Source: JAHEDH01 sp965364515
GTDB lineage: Bacteria; Actinomycetota; Acidimicrobiia; Spongiisociales; ZC4RG35
Reading direction: 5' to 3'
NCBI GenBank assembly: GCA_965364515.1
Contig: CBDTXZ010000020.1
Coordinates: 1 to 29,216 of the forward strand
DNA length: 29,216 bases
Position numbers and translations under genes: made by a program. The notes beneath the pieces were generated by a model. That model was not told where the DNA came from. It did no database searches and saw only the letters and a list, made by a program, of their open reading frames with translations. This document shows, in pieces, positions 21,943-29,153 of this stretch. Numbering within the stretch: the stretch's first letter is position 1; each line of letters opens with the position of its first letter.

Positions 21943-22383
21943 ATGACGCCGATGAGACGAACCGCCGCATTGCTTCTTCTCGCCGTGCTCGCCTCCGCCT
22001 GCGGTCTCAACGAGCGCGGTCCCTGGCTCGACCCGAACGGCAATCAGATGCGTGGGAGCGACATGATCGAGTTCGACGGGTTTGCACTGTGCGACCAGAC
22101 CCAGGTCATCTTCATCCAGTTCTTCGGAGACCAGTACGCCAAGGATCCGACCGGCGTCCTCGGCGACCTCGAGTCGATCGAAACCGGTGAGCCGCTGTCG
22201 TTCGAGCTGTTGGAGTCCCTCCCGGAAGGTCTCCAGGGAACGGACATCACCCACAACGGACGCGAGATATACATCGGGGAGGATCGGCCCGACTACCTGT
22301 ACGTCCGCCTCCCGAGTGGAGAGACCGAACGCTGGCCTCGCGCCGAGGACACCTGCCAGCGGGAAGAACCACTGGTCGGCTGA
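21943..22383 (+). CDS. Small lipoprotein of unknown function
   Basis: A 146-residue predicted lipoprotein: MTPMRRTAALLLLAVLASAC with lipobox ASAC (Cys20). ATG 21952 (MRRTAALL) is an equally good start. The mature part is acidic with three further cysteines, one early (FALCDQ) and one near the end (EDTCQR), which could form a disulfide. No family was recognised. There is no obvious ribosome binding site or -10. It follows nfo after 33 bp and is separated from panB by a 236-bp gap containing a long inverted repeat. Confidence 0.75.
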   Translation: MTPMRRTAALLLLAVLASACGLNERGPWLDPNGNQMRGSDMIEFDGFALCDQTQVIFIQFFGDQYAKDPTGVLGDLESIETGEPLSFELLESLPEGLQGTDITHNGREIYIGEDRPDYLYVRLPSGETERWPRAEDTCQREEPLVG

Positions 22384-22469
22384 GATCTGGGCGCTTCGCA
22401 CTGCTGCGGCGGTAGGTCGGCACAAGCACGCCAGACCTCTTGCGTCGCATTCCGCATTCTTCTTTCGGA

Positions 22470-22530
22470 TCGCCCGTGCACCGGGATACGCAACGACTGG
22501 ACGCCGTTACGCTGTGTGGTGCACGGGCGA
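22470..22530 (+). promoter_or_regulatory. Long inverted repeat in the panB leader
   Basis: TCGCCCGTGCAC (22470-22481) and GTGCACGGGCGA (22519-22530) are perfect 12-bp inverted arms, extended by one C-G pair and one G-U. The 35-nt loop can form an inner stem (GCAACG with CGTT-AC-GC, two-base bulge). It lies 89 bp upstream of panB in a 236-bp gap with no gene. The size suggests an RNA element or terminator rather than a simple operator. The remainder of the gap shows only a short ACCC-atgc-GGGT hairpin just before the panB ribosome binding site. Confidence 0.5.
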
Positions 22531-22619
22531 CCCGTTTGGGCGGCCGAGGCGCACCAAGAACGCGAAGATCCAATTCGCCACGTCCCTCAACCCATGCGGG
22601 TGGGGAGATAGGAGCACCG

Positions 22620-23519
22620 ATGTCCGACCGTACGCCGAACGATCCGATCACAGTGCCGATCGTCCGGGATCGCAAAGCCGGCCCCAAACTCACCATGGTC
22701 ACCGCCTACGACCACCCTTCCGCCTCGATCGCCTCGGCGGCCGGGATCGACATCATCCTCGTCGGTGACTCGGTCGCCAATGTCGTCCACGGGTACGAGA
22801 AGACCCTCTCGGCAACGGTCGAGATGATGATCACCCACGCATCGGCGGTCGTACGCGCTCGCCCCCACTCACTGGTCGTGGTCGACATGCCGTGGATGAG
22901 CTACCACGTCTCCCCGGAGGACGCCGTCCGCAATGCCGGGCGACTCATCCGCGAGGGTGGAGCATCAGCCGTCAAGGTCGAGGGCGGCGCCAACCGGGTC
23001 GCCACGATCGAGCGGATCATCGATGCGGAGATCCCGGTCATGGGCCATCTCGGACTCACCCCTCAGTCGGTGAACGCCATGGGCGGATACAAGGTGCAGG
23101 GCAAGGCGATCGAGGACGCCCAACGGATGATCGCCGACGCCAGGGCGCTCGAAGCGGCAGGTGTGTTCTCGATCGTGCTTGAGGGCGTCCCCGACGTTCT
23201 CGCCGAGGCGATCACCGAGGCCGTGAGCGTCCCGACGATCGGGATCGGCGCAGGCGACGCCACCGACGGTCAGGTGCTCGTCTTCCACGATGTGCTCGGG
23301 CTCGGCAGCGGCCGGTATCCGAAGTTCGTCAGGTCCTACGGAGACCTCCGGGATCAGGCGATCGACGCGCTCGAGCGATACGCCGCCGATGTGCGATCGG
23401 GCGCCTTCCCGTCCGAGGCCGAGACATACCATGTGCGTGACGAAGTCGCCCGGATGCTGGCAGATGGAGGGACGCTATCAGACACTTCTCAGCAGCCCTC
23501 CTCCTCGTCGTCTCCCTGA
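22620..23519 (+). CDS. panB: 3-methyl-2-oxobutanoate hydroxymethyltransferase
   Basis: A 299-residue ketopantoate hydroxymethyltransferase, the first step from 2-oxoisovalerate to pantothenate and CoA. Motifs: VTAYDHPSA, VGDSVANVVHGYEKTL with the metal Asp, VDMPWMSYHVS (usually DMPFMSY), VKVEGG, MGHLGLTPQSVNAMGGYKVQGK, and GIGAGDATDGQVLVFHDVLGL. ATG 22620 has GGAG at 22611-22614; the frame is open upstream to 22440 through non-coding sequence. The C-terminal Ser-rich tail is in the region overlapping the next gene by 43 bp. panC and panD are not adjacent. Confidence 0.95.
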   Translation: MSDRTPNDPITVPIVRDRKAGPKLTMVTAYDHPSASIASAAGIDIILVGDSVANVVHGYEKTLSATVEMMITHASAVVRARPHSLVVVDMPWMSYHVSPEDAVRNAGRLIREGGASAVKVEGGANRVATIERIIDAEIPVMGHLGLTPQSVNAMGGYKVQGKAIEDAQRMIADARALEAAGVFSIVLEGVPDVLAEAITEAVSVPTIGIGAGDATDGQVLVFHDVLGLGSGRYPKFVRSYGDLRDQAIDALERYAADVRSGAFPSEAETYHVRDEVARMLADGGTLSDTSQQPSSSSSP

Positions 23520-24025
23520 CGGCGTGCTCCGACCCTGACGCGACTCCTGAGTCGTTGCCCGCGCCCGAAACGTCTGCGGTCACAAACGCTTCGGTCAGCA
23601 CCACCACGACCGTCCCGGCCTCGACGACCACCACGGGTGTCGACACCGGTGATGTGGTCGGCTTCGATCTGGTCGAAGTGAGCCTCGGAGGCGAGTCACT
23701 GACGTTGGCGCACGCCGACGAGCCGTCGTTGCGATCGCGCGGCCTGATGCAGGTGGTCGAGCTCGGTGACCTCGACGGCATGCTGTTCAGCTGGGGCGGC
23801 AACACCGTCACCAGCCGTTTCACCATGCGAAACACCCTCATTCCGTTGCGCGTCGTGTTCTTCGACGCCGACGGGGAGTTCGTGAGCCTGGCGGACATGG
23901 TCCCCTGCGAGACCGACGAGTGCCCCGCGTACGGAGCAGCGGGACCGTACGCGTACGCCGTCGAGTTCCCGTTCGCCAGAGACGTCTCACCGGACGAAAT
24001 ACTCCAGATCGACGCTTCTGGTTGA
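23477..24025 (+). CDS. DUF192 lipoprotein with probable ATC start codon
   Basis: About 182 residues from ATC 23477. The DUF192 domain fills the C-terminal two thirds (RSRGLMQV, GMLFSWG, RFTMRNTLIPLRVVFFDADGEFV, MVPCETDECPAYGAAGPYAYAVEFP), a small secreted fold of uncertain function. Upstream of the first conventional start (TTG 23555) the same frame encodes RHFSAALLLVVSLTAC, a complete lipoprotein signal with lipobox LTAC and a T-rich linker after it. No ATG, GTG or TTG exists between the in-frame stop at 23438-23440 and the signal; ATC at 23477 lies exactly 6 nt after GGAGG (23466-23470). The gene overlaps panB by 43 bp. If a sequencing error is excluded, this is a rare AUC start. Confidence 0.75.
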   Translation: MRHFSAALLLVVSLTACSDPDATPESLPAPETSAVTNASVSTTTTVPASTTTTGVDTGDVVGFDLVEVSLGGESLTLAHADEPSLRSRGLMQVVELGDLDGMLFSWGGNTVTSRFTMRNTLIPLRVVFFDADGEFVSLADMVPCETDECPAYGAAGPYAYAVEFPFARDVSPDEILQIDASG

Positions 24026-24058
24026 CCCGACCGCCTTCCCTTCAGACACCTCGCGAGC

Positions 24059-25795
24059 GTGCCGATGATGATGGTGATCATGCTCACCGAGGACCAATCC
24101 ACAGAACCTGTCACCAAGCAGCCATCACGACTGGGCTCGCTCGGTCTCTCGAAGATCGACTGGATGTTGATCCTGGTGGCCGTCGCGCTCGCCACGATCG
24201 GAATCTTGGCCGGTCTCGACATGGAGGCGGCGTTCCCTGTCGACGTCGTCGCCAGGTTGGCCGCGCCGGTCGGACTCGCCTTCGTGGCGGTCGGGCTCGT
24301 ACGCGCCGGAGCCACTCTCGAGCCGGCCGGTCGTCGCGCCTGGTATGCCGTCGGGACCGCCTCCGGCGTCTATGCGATCGCGGTCGCCGCCCGATCGCTC
24401 GACGGCCTCGACTTGGACAGGGTTCTCATCACGTCGATTGCGACGGCCGCGATGGTGGTCTTCGCAGTCGGAGTGGCTGCGATGCCGCGCCTGAGCCCGA
24501 TCCGACACACCCGCAATCGCGCGTTGATGGATGCGGTGGCCGGGGCGGTGGCAGTCGGTGCCCTCATCTGGGAGGTCGCGCGAGAGACGGTGGCGGAGCG
24601 AACGGGGATCGAGTTCACGGCTGCGACTGCTTCCGTTGTCGCCTTCGTCCTGCTCGTGGCCGCTTCGATATCCGCAGTCATGCGACACGAGCGATACCGA
24701 TCCGATCGTGCCTTCCGAATCCTGATCTTCACCGTGTTTGGGCTCGTGGCCTCCGGCGTGGCGACTCAGCTCCGAGGGAGCGACGATTTCCCTGCACCCT
24801 GGCCGATCGTGTTCGACCTGTTCATCGCAGCCGCACTCGCTGTGGCCGCGGTCGAGCTGCGTCGGGTTCGTCAGCTCCGAAACGCCACCATTCCTCGGCT
24901 ACCGATGTGGAAACTGGCGGTCCCGTACGTTCCGGTGCTGGTGATGGTGGCCGTCACGTTCACCGGTCTCCTGTTCGACCCGTCGGACCTTGGGTTACTG
25001 CCACCGGCGCTGGTGGTCGTTACGGTCGCGTCCGGCCTCAGTCAGACGTTTGCTGCCCGCGAGAACCGCGAGTTGGTCGGGATCGAACGCGATCAGCTGA
25101 TCACCGCCGTCTCCCACGAGCTCCGGGTGCCGCTCACCGCCGTCGCCGGCTTCTCAGGTGTGCTGTCGATGGGCTGGGATCTGATCGACGAGACGGAGCG
25201 CAATGAGATGGTCGGGATCATCCAGACGCAATCTCGGTACCTGACCGGAATGATCACCGACATGAGCTCCTTGGTGCGAGACCAGCTCCACACCGTCGAG
25301 TTGGATGTCGGTCGACACGACGGAAAGACCGTCATCGCCGATGCGGTTCGAGCTGTGTTCGATCTGAACACGGGTCCGCTCCCGGTGAAGGCCCAGGTCG
25401 AGCCGTATCTCGAGCTCGTCGGAGATGAACAGCGACTCCATCAGATGCTCGTGTCACTCCTCAAGAACGCTCAGCGCTACGGGGGTGGACGAATTCTCAT
25501 CGTGGCCCGAAGGGAAGTCGACTGGCGTGTCATCGAAGTGCATGACGACGGGCCGGGTCTGTCCCCTCGGTACGAGTCTGCGGTGTGGAGTCGCTTCCAG
25601 CGTGGTGAGTACGACCTCAACGCTCAGCTCCCCGGCTCGGGTCTGGGGCTCTCCCTGGTGCGGTCGCTGGCGGTCGCCCATGGTGGCTCCGCTTCGTACC
25701 GCAGGTCGGAGAAACTGGGCGGGGCGTGCTTCGTTCTCCGACTCCCACTGGAACGCAGTGCAGGCATCGAGCGGGAGTGGCTCGACTCCGTCTGA
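24059..25795 (+). CDS. Orphan multi-TM sensor histidine kinase
   Basis: 578 residues from GTG 24059; ATGs at 24065, 24068 and 24083 are alternatives and none has a clear ribosome binding site. The N-terminal half has about eight hydrophobic segments (residues about 30-335). HisKA follows with SHELRVPLTAVAGF and phospho-acceptor His353, then a GHKL ATPase with N-box LVSLLKNAQRYGGG, G1 DDGPGLSP and G2 GSGLGLSLVRSL, all intact. It should be catalytically active, unlike the degenerate kinase at 9499-10818. The membrane region is integral and may sense membrane state or a hydrophobic ligand. No response regulator lies next to it. TTGACC at 24022-24027 may be a -35, with no good -10. Confidence 0.88.
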   Translation: MPMMMVIMLTEDQSTEPVTKQPSRLGSLGLSKIDWMLILVAVALATIGILAGLDMEAAFPVDVVARLAAPVGLAFVAVGLVRAGATLEPAGRRAWYAVGTASGVYAIAVAARSLDGLDLDRVLITSIATAAMVVFAVGVAAMPRLSPIRHTRNRALMDAVAGAVAVGALIWEVARETVAERTGIEFTAATASVVAFVLLVAASISAVMRHERYRSDRAFRILIFTVFGLVASGVATQLRGSDDFPAPWPIVFDLFIAAALAVAAVELRRVRQLRNATIPRLPMWKLAVPYVPVLVMVAVTFTGLLFDPSDLGLLPPALVVVTVASGLSQTFAARENRELVGIERDQLITAVSHELRVPLTAVAGFSGVLSMGWDLIDETERNEMVGIIQTQSRYLTGMITDMSSLVRDQLHTVELDVGRHDGKTVIADAVRAVFDLNTGPLPVKAQVEPYLELVGDEQRLHQMLVSLLKNAQRYGGGRILIVARREVDWRVIEVHDDGPGLSPRYESAVWSRFQRGEYDLNAQLPGSGLGLSLVRSLAVAHGGSASYRRSEKLGGACFVLRLPLERSAGIEREWLDSV

Positions 25796-25804
25796 GGTCC
25801 CGAC

Positions 25805-25833
25805 TTTCCAGTCGTCGCCGCTCCGGATACACT
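25805..25833 (+). promoter_or_regulatory. Candidate promoter of the rpsF operon
   Basis: -35-like TTTCCA (25805-25810), 17-bp spacer, -10 TACACT (25828-25833, identical to the argR hexamer). It predicts a start near 25840 and a leader of about 90 nt before rpsF. Confidence 0.5.
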
Positions 25834-25843
25834 CATTTCATTC

Positions 25844-25897
25844 CAGGACATCGACGTCCGGTCTGTCCTGTCCCCTGCTCCGTCAGATCGTCGGAGC
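25844..25897 (+). promoter_or_regulatory. Two-hairpin leader of rpsF
   Basis: Stem 1: CAGGACA (25844-25850) with TGTCCTG (25864-25870), 7 bp, with a CCG in its 13-nt loop. Stem 2: GCTCCG (25877-25882) with CGGAGC (25892-25897), 6 bp. rpsF leaders in many bacteria carry an S6:S18-binding structure with an exposed CCG; this leader could be a version of it, which is inference. Confidence 0.4.
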
Positions 25898-25931
25898 CTT
25901 CCGTTCATACGGATGTCCACAGGAGGAACAA

Positions 25932-26219
25932 ATGAGAAGCTATGAGCTGATGACCATTCATCGGCCCGAACTCAGTGAGGAAGACGTGCGCTCGCTCATC
26001 AGCGGCGTGGAGAATTTCCTCGACGAGAACGGGGCGAAGGTCTCGAACACCGATCACTGGGGCAAGCGCCGCTTCGCCTACGAGATCGACCACATCACCG
26101 AAGGGTTCTACACCGTGGTGAACTTCGAGGCCGAGACCGACGTGGTGGCTGAGTTGGACCGCACCCTCGGGATCTCGGACGACGTGATCCGTCACAAGAT
26201 CTTCCGTCCGGAAGCCTGA
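25932..26219 (+). CDS. rpsF: 30S ribosomal protein S6
   Basis: A 95-residue S6, the standard length, which binds 16S rRNA together with S18 on the small-subunit platform. MRSYELMTIHRPEL, GKRRFAYEIDHITEGFYTVVNFEA and the C-terminal ISDDVIRHKIF are diagnostic. ATG 25932 has a strong AGGAGG at 25921-25926; the longer open frame to 25425 runs through the kinase gene and is spurious. First gene of the rpsF-ssb-rpsR-rplI operon. No acidic C-terminal tail as found in enteric S6. Confidence 0.97.
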   Translation: MRSYELMTIHRPELSEEDVRSLISGVENFLDENGAKVSNTDHWGKRRFAYEIDHITEGFYTVVNFEAETDVVAELDRTLGISDDVIRHKIFRPEA

Positions 26220-26234
26220 TCCGCCGCGTTCTGT

Positions 26235-26257
26235 CACAACCATTTGAGATGGTCGTG
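26235..26257 (+). other. Small hairpin in the rpsF-ssb gap
   Basis: ACCAT (26239-26243) and ATGGT (26249-26253) with loop TTGAG, extended past one mismatch by CAC/GTG: 8 pairs. It lies between the rpsF stop and the ssb ribosome binding site and could serve as an mRNA-processing or partial-attenuation site. Function not shown. Confidence 0.3.
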
Positions 26258-26283
26258 GTGGGGCTGAGCCAAAGGAGATCCCA

Positions 26284-26739
26284 ATGTCAAACAACGTGAC
26301 CCTCATCGGAAACCTGGTCGAAGATCCCGAACTTCGCTTCACTCCCTCTGGCGTGCCGATGGCGAAGATCCGCCTGGCCGTCAATCGCCGCTGGCGCGAT
26401 CAAGCCGGCGAGTGGCAAGAGGACACCAGCTTCTTCGGAGGAACCGTCTGGCGAGATCAGGCCGAGACCGTCGCAGAGTCGCTCCAGAAGGGGATGCGCG
26501 TCATCGTCACCGGTCGCCTCGAGCAGCGCTCCTGGGAGACGCAGGAGGGCGACAAGCGAAGCATCGTCGAAATCGCGATCGATGAGGTCGGCCCCAGCCT
26601 TCGCTGGGCCACCGCCAATGTCACCCGTACCGCCCGCAGCGGTGGTGGTGGTGGCAGCTACGGCGGCGGCGGGAACACGCCCCCGCCCCCTGCACCAGTC
26701 GCCCGCGACGACTACGGCCCAGACGAAGCCCCGTTCTAG
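26284..26739 (+). CDS. ssb: Single-stranded DNA-binding protein
   Basis: A 151-residue SSB. The OB-fold domain (about 1-112) starts NNVTLIGNLVEDPELRFTPSG and includes FFGGTVWRDQAETVAESLQKG and VIVTGRLEQRSWETQEG. A Gly-rich then Pro-rich linker follows, ending in the acidic tip DYGPDEAPF, the shortened form of the tail that recruits replication and repair partners. ATG 26284 has AAAGGAG. It forms homotetramers on ssDNA in relatives. Location in the S6 operon next to dnaB is usual for this phylum. Confidence 0.97.
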   Translation: MSNNVTLIGNLVEDPELRFTPSGVPMAKIRLAVNRRWRDQAGEWQEDTSFFGGTVWRDQAETVAESLQKGMRVIVTGRLEQRSWETQEGDKRSIVEIAIDEVGPSLRWATANVTRTARSGGGGGSYGGGGNTPPPPAPVARDDYGPDEAPF

Positions 26740-26761
26740 TTCACAGGAGTATCGATACATC

Positions 26762-27034
26762 ATGGCTCGAAACGCCAAATCCAATCAGAGTCGACGTCGC
26801 CGCAGCGATGCGCCGAACCGTCGAACCAAGAAGAAGGTATGTCAGTTCTGCACCGAGAAGGACACGGTCGTGGACTACAAGGACACTGCCCTTCTCCGCA
26901 AGTTCATGTCCGATCGCGCCAAGATCCGGGCGCGTCGTGTGACCGGCAACTGCCCCCGCCACCAGCGCGAGGTGGCCGTTGCGATCCGCAACGCCCGTGA
27001 GATGGCCCTCCTCCCATACGTGACGATCAAATGA
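26762..27034 (+). CDS. rpsR: 30S ribosomal protein S18, zinc-type
   Basis: A 90-residue S18 with very basic N-terminus (RRRRSDAPNRRTKKK). C27-x-x-C30 and C64 with H67 (NCPRH) form a likely zinc-binding site (the C+ form). YKDTALLRKFMSDRAKIRARRVTGNC is the family core. ATG 26762 is 12 nt after AGGAG (26745-26749), a longer than ideal spacing, with the palindrome GTATCGATAC between. The stop overlaps rplI's ATG (ATGA). Genomes with a zinc S18 often carry a zinc-free copy elsewhere that is induced by zinc limitation. Confidence 0.96.
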   Translation: MARNAKSNQSRRRRSDAPNRRTKKKVCQFCTEKDTVVDYKDTALLRKFMSDRAKIRARRVTGNCPRHQREVAVAIRNAREMALLPYVTIK

Positions 27035-27480
27035 AACTGATTCTCCTCTCCGATATCCCCACCCTCGGCCAGAAAGGCGACCTCGTCGACGTGGCGGATG
27101 GGTATGCACGCAACTTTCTGCTCCCGAAGCAGAAGGCGATGAAGGCGACGTCCGGCGCGCTCGAGCAGGCCGAGAAGCTCAAGGCTTCGCGCGAGATCGC
27201 AGATCAGGCGGCGAAGGAAGAAGCCGAGCGGATCGCCACGCAACTGACCGGTGTCAGGGTCGTGATCGCAGCTCAGGCCGGTGACGAGGGCAAGCTCTAC
27301 GGCTCGATCACCGCCAGCGATGCGGTCGAAGGGATCCTGAAGTTCACGGGTGTCGAACTCGAGCGAAACAAGGTGGAGTTGCGTGAGGGCCCGATCCGGG
27401 CCATCGGTCTCCACGAGGTGTGGGTCAAACTGCACCGCGATGTCGAGTTCCCCGTCACGTTGGACGTGATTCCGGCGTAG
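27031..27480 (+). CDS. rplI: 50S ribosomal protein L9
   Basis: A 149-residue L9: the N-terminal rRNA-binding domain (MKLILLSDIPTLGQKGDLVDVADGYARNFLLPK), a long connecting helix (about 42-75, rich in E, K and A) and the C-terminal domain (LYGSITASDAVEGI, KVELREGPIRAIGLHEVWVKLHRDV). All are intact at normal length. Its ATG overlaps the rpsR stop. Last gene before a 303-bp structured gap and terminator. Confidence 0.97.
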   Translation: MKLILLSDIPTLGQKGDLVDVADGYARNFLLPKQKAMKATSGALEQAEKLKASREIADQAAKEEAERIATQLTGVRVVIAAQAGDEGKLYGSITASDAVEGILKFTGVELERNKVELREGPIRAIGLHEVWVKLHRDVEFPVTLDVIPA

Positions 27481-27722
27481 CGGCTCGTATCTCGCCCCTG
27501 CTGTCGGCTATCAGCTCTCGGCTTTCGGCTCATGCGGGGCTCGCTCTGCTCGCGTCCCCGTTTCGGGTGCGAGTGGGGCGGGCTCCTTTCGTCTTCGTAG
27601 GACGCTCCTGGGCGAGCCGTCGGAGCGAAGTCCCTTCCGATGGCTCGGGATGGTGGGCGCGAAAAATCGCGAGTGTCTGGGTTTTCGCGCTGGGTTGGAG
27701 GTGGGTACGTTGCCATCCGACT
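27481..27722 (+). other. Hairpin-rich intergenic sequence between rplI and the terminator
   Basis: No credible gene. It starts with short imperfect repeats of TCGGCT/TCAGCT (27503-27532). Three further hairpins can form: CTCGC/GCGAG around a CCCG-ttt-CGGG core (about 27550-27574); a 12-bp stem with one G-U, CGAGCCGTCGGA (27613-27624) with TCCGATGGCTCG (27636-27647); and GCGCGAAAA (27657-27665) with TTTTCGCGC (27682-27690), which competes with the smaller CGCGA-AAAA-TCGCG hairpin at 27658-27671. The density of structure suggests a functional untranslated RNA or remnants of small repeats. Confidence 0.4.
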
Positions 27723-27751
27723 TCCCCGGGTCCGCCCTGGGGATCTTTTTT
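27723..27751 (+). terminator. Rho-independent terminator upstream of dnaB
   Basis: TCCCCGGG (27723-27730), loop tccgc, CCTGGGGA (27736-27743): 8 pairs including one G-U, followed by TC and six T residues (27746-27751). This is the only canonical GC-stem plus U-tract terminator in the window. It should end the rpsF-ssb-rpsR-rplI transcript and lies only 32 bp before the dnaB start. Confidence 0.75.
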
Positions 27752-27783
27752 GTCCATGCTGTGCGATAGGAATGGGAGTCGAG

Positions 27784-29130
27784 ATGCACGCGATGCCTGA
27801 ACCGGAGGACTATTCGCAGCTGCGTCGGGTGCCGCCTCACTCGGTCGAGTCCGAAGAGTCGGTGCTCGGTGCGATGCTGATGTCGACCGATGCCGTCAAC
27901 GAGGTGATGGACAAGCTCGACGCCGATGACTTCTACGTGCCGGCGCACCGATCGATCTTCGGGTCGATCAAGTTGTTGTTCAACACCAACCAGGCGATCG
28001 ACGCCATCACCGTGTCCGAAGAACTCCGCCGGCAGGGAGAGCTGGAGAAGGTGGGTGGAGTGGCCTACGTCACCCGTCTCCTCGACATCGTCCCATCGGC
28101 GTCCAACGTCGACTACTACGCCGGCATCGTCGAAGAGACGTCTCAGCGGCGGCATCTCATCCGTGCAGGCTCCACCATCACCGACCTGGCGATGAAGCTC
28201 GATGACGAGATCGCCCAGGTGCTGGACAGATCCGAGCAGACCGTGCTCGGCGTGGCCGGCCGCAAGGTCGGCGACGGCATGCAACAGATCGGCCCGCTGT
28301 TCTTCTCGACGCTCGAGCAACTCGAGGCACTCGAGGGTCGCGGGGATGAGGTCACGGGCCTCTCCACCGGCTTCCGTGACCTCGACAAGAAGCTCACCGG
28401 CCTCCACCCCGCGAACCTGGTGATCATCGCCGCCCGACCTGCGATGGGGAAGTCGGCACTCGCCTTGAACATCGCCACCAACGTCGCGATGGAGGGGAAC
28501 CCTGTTGCAGTCTTCTCGCTCGAGATGTCCCGTGATGAGGTCGCTTCTCGCATGCTGTGCGCGACCGCTCGGATCGACTCGATGAAGGTGAGAACGGGTC
28601 AGATCGGGGACAACGCCTGGCCGCGCCTCACGGATGCGGCGGGTCGGCTCTACGACGCCCCGGTCTTCGTCGACGACTCGCCGATGGTGACGGTCACCGA
28701 CATCCGCGCCAAGTGTCGAAGGCTCAAGCGCAAGCACGGCCTGTCGCTCATTCTCGTCGACTATCTCCAGCTCATGCAGGGGAGTAACCGCGAGAACCGC
28801 CAGCAGGAGATCGCCGAGATATCGAGGTCTCTCAAGAACCTCGCTCGCGAGCTCGAGGTTCCGATCATCGCCCTCAGCCAGCTGAACCGCAACCTGGAGA
28901 GCCGAGAGGACAAGCGGCCCCGCCTCGGAGACCTTCGTGAATCTGGCTCGCTCGAACAGGATGCCGATGTCGTGATGTTCATCTATCGGGACGAGTACTA
29001 CAACGAACAGACCGAGAAGCGTGGAATCGCCGAGGTCGTCATCGCCAAACATCGCGCCGGCTCCACCGGTCCGATCGACATGACCTTCATGCCGGAGTTC
29101 ACCCTTTTCTCCGACCTCGGCCGCGGCTGA
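27784..29130 (+). CDS. dnaB: Replicative DNA helicase DnaB
   Basis: 448 residues from ATG 27784, the usual length, with GGGAG 5 nt upstream; ATG 27772 and 27793 are possible and the frame is open to 27640 through the hairpin region. The N-terminal DnaG-interacting domain starts at PPHSVESEESVLGAML; the RecA-like C-terminal motor has Walker A ARPAMGKSALALN, EMSRDEVASRM, Walker B LILVDYLQLM, ALSQLNRNLESREDKRPRLGDLRESGSLEQDADVV, and the arginine-finger region KHRAGSTG. It unwinds DNA at the fork as a hexamer. No intein interrupts the usual insertion sites. The terminator just upstream implies its own promoter or attenuation. Confidence 0.97.
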   Translation: MHAMPEPEDYSQLRRVPPHSVESEESVLGAMLMSTDAVNEVMDKLDADDFYVPAHRSIFGSIKLLFNTNQAIDAITVSEELRRQGELEKVGGVAYVTRLLDIVPSASNVDYYAGIVEETSQRRHLIRAGSTITDLAMKLDDEIAQVLDRSEQTVLGVAGRKVGDGMQQIGPLFFSTLEQLEALEGRGDEVTGLSTGFRDLDKKLTGLHPANLVIIAARPAMGKSALALNIATNVAMEGNPVAVFSLEMSRDEVASRMLCATARIDSMKVRTGQIGDNAWPRLTDAAGRLYDAPVFVDDSPMVTVTDIRAKCRRLKRKHGLSLILVDYLQLMQGSNRENRQQEIAEISRSLKNLARELEVPIIALSQLNRNLESREDKRPRLGDLRESGSLEQDADVVMFIYRDEYYNEQTEKRGIAEVVIAKHRAGSTGPIDMTFMPEFTLFSDLGRG

Positions 29131-29135
29131 TACTT

Positions 29136-29153
29136 GTGGGGGGCGACCCCCAC
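29136..29153 (+). terminator. GNRA-loop hairpin after dnaB
   Basis: GTGGGGG (29136-29142), loop GCGA, CCCCCAC (29147-29153): a perfect 7-bp stem with a GNRA tetraloop, 5 nt after the dnaB stop. No U-tract follows, as is common for actinobacterial terminators. The last 63 bp of the window contain nothing else recognisable. Confidence 0.6.

Noticed and set aside
20515..22425. A 636-codon minus-strand open frame over the pyrE-nfo region
   Set aside because: It is antisense to the two-TM gene, nfo and a lipoprotein; no domain is recognisable and the plus strand has clear motifs.
22384..22619. tRNA or known riboswitch in the panB upstream gap
   Set aside because: No T-loop GTTCRANNC, no cloverleaf arms and no recognisable riboswitch core; only the inverted repeat stands out.
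27503..27532. Short TCGGCT/TCAGCT repeats as a CRISPR or direct-repeat array
   Set aside because: Units are only 6-7 bp, imperfect, without spacers; low-complexity drift is more likely.
27511..29052. A 513-codon minus-strand open frame opposite dnaB
   Set aside because: It mirrors DnaB codons and has no protein-like motifs.
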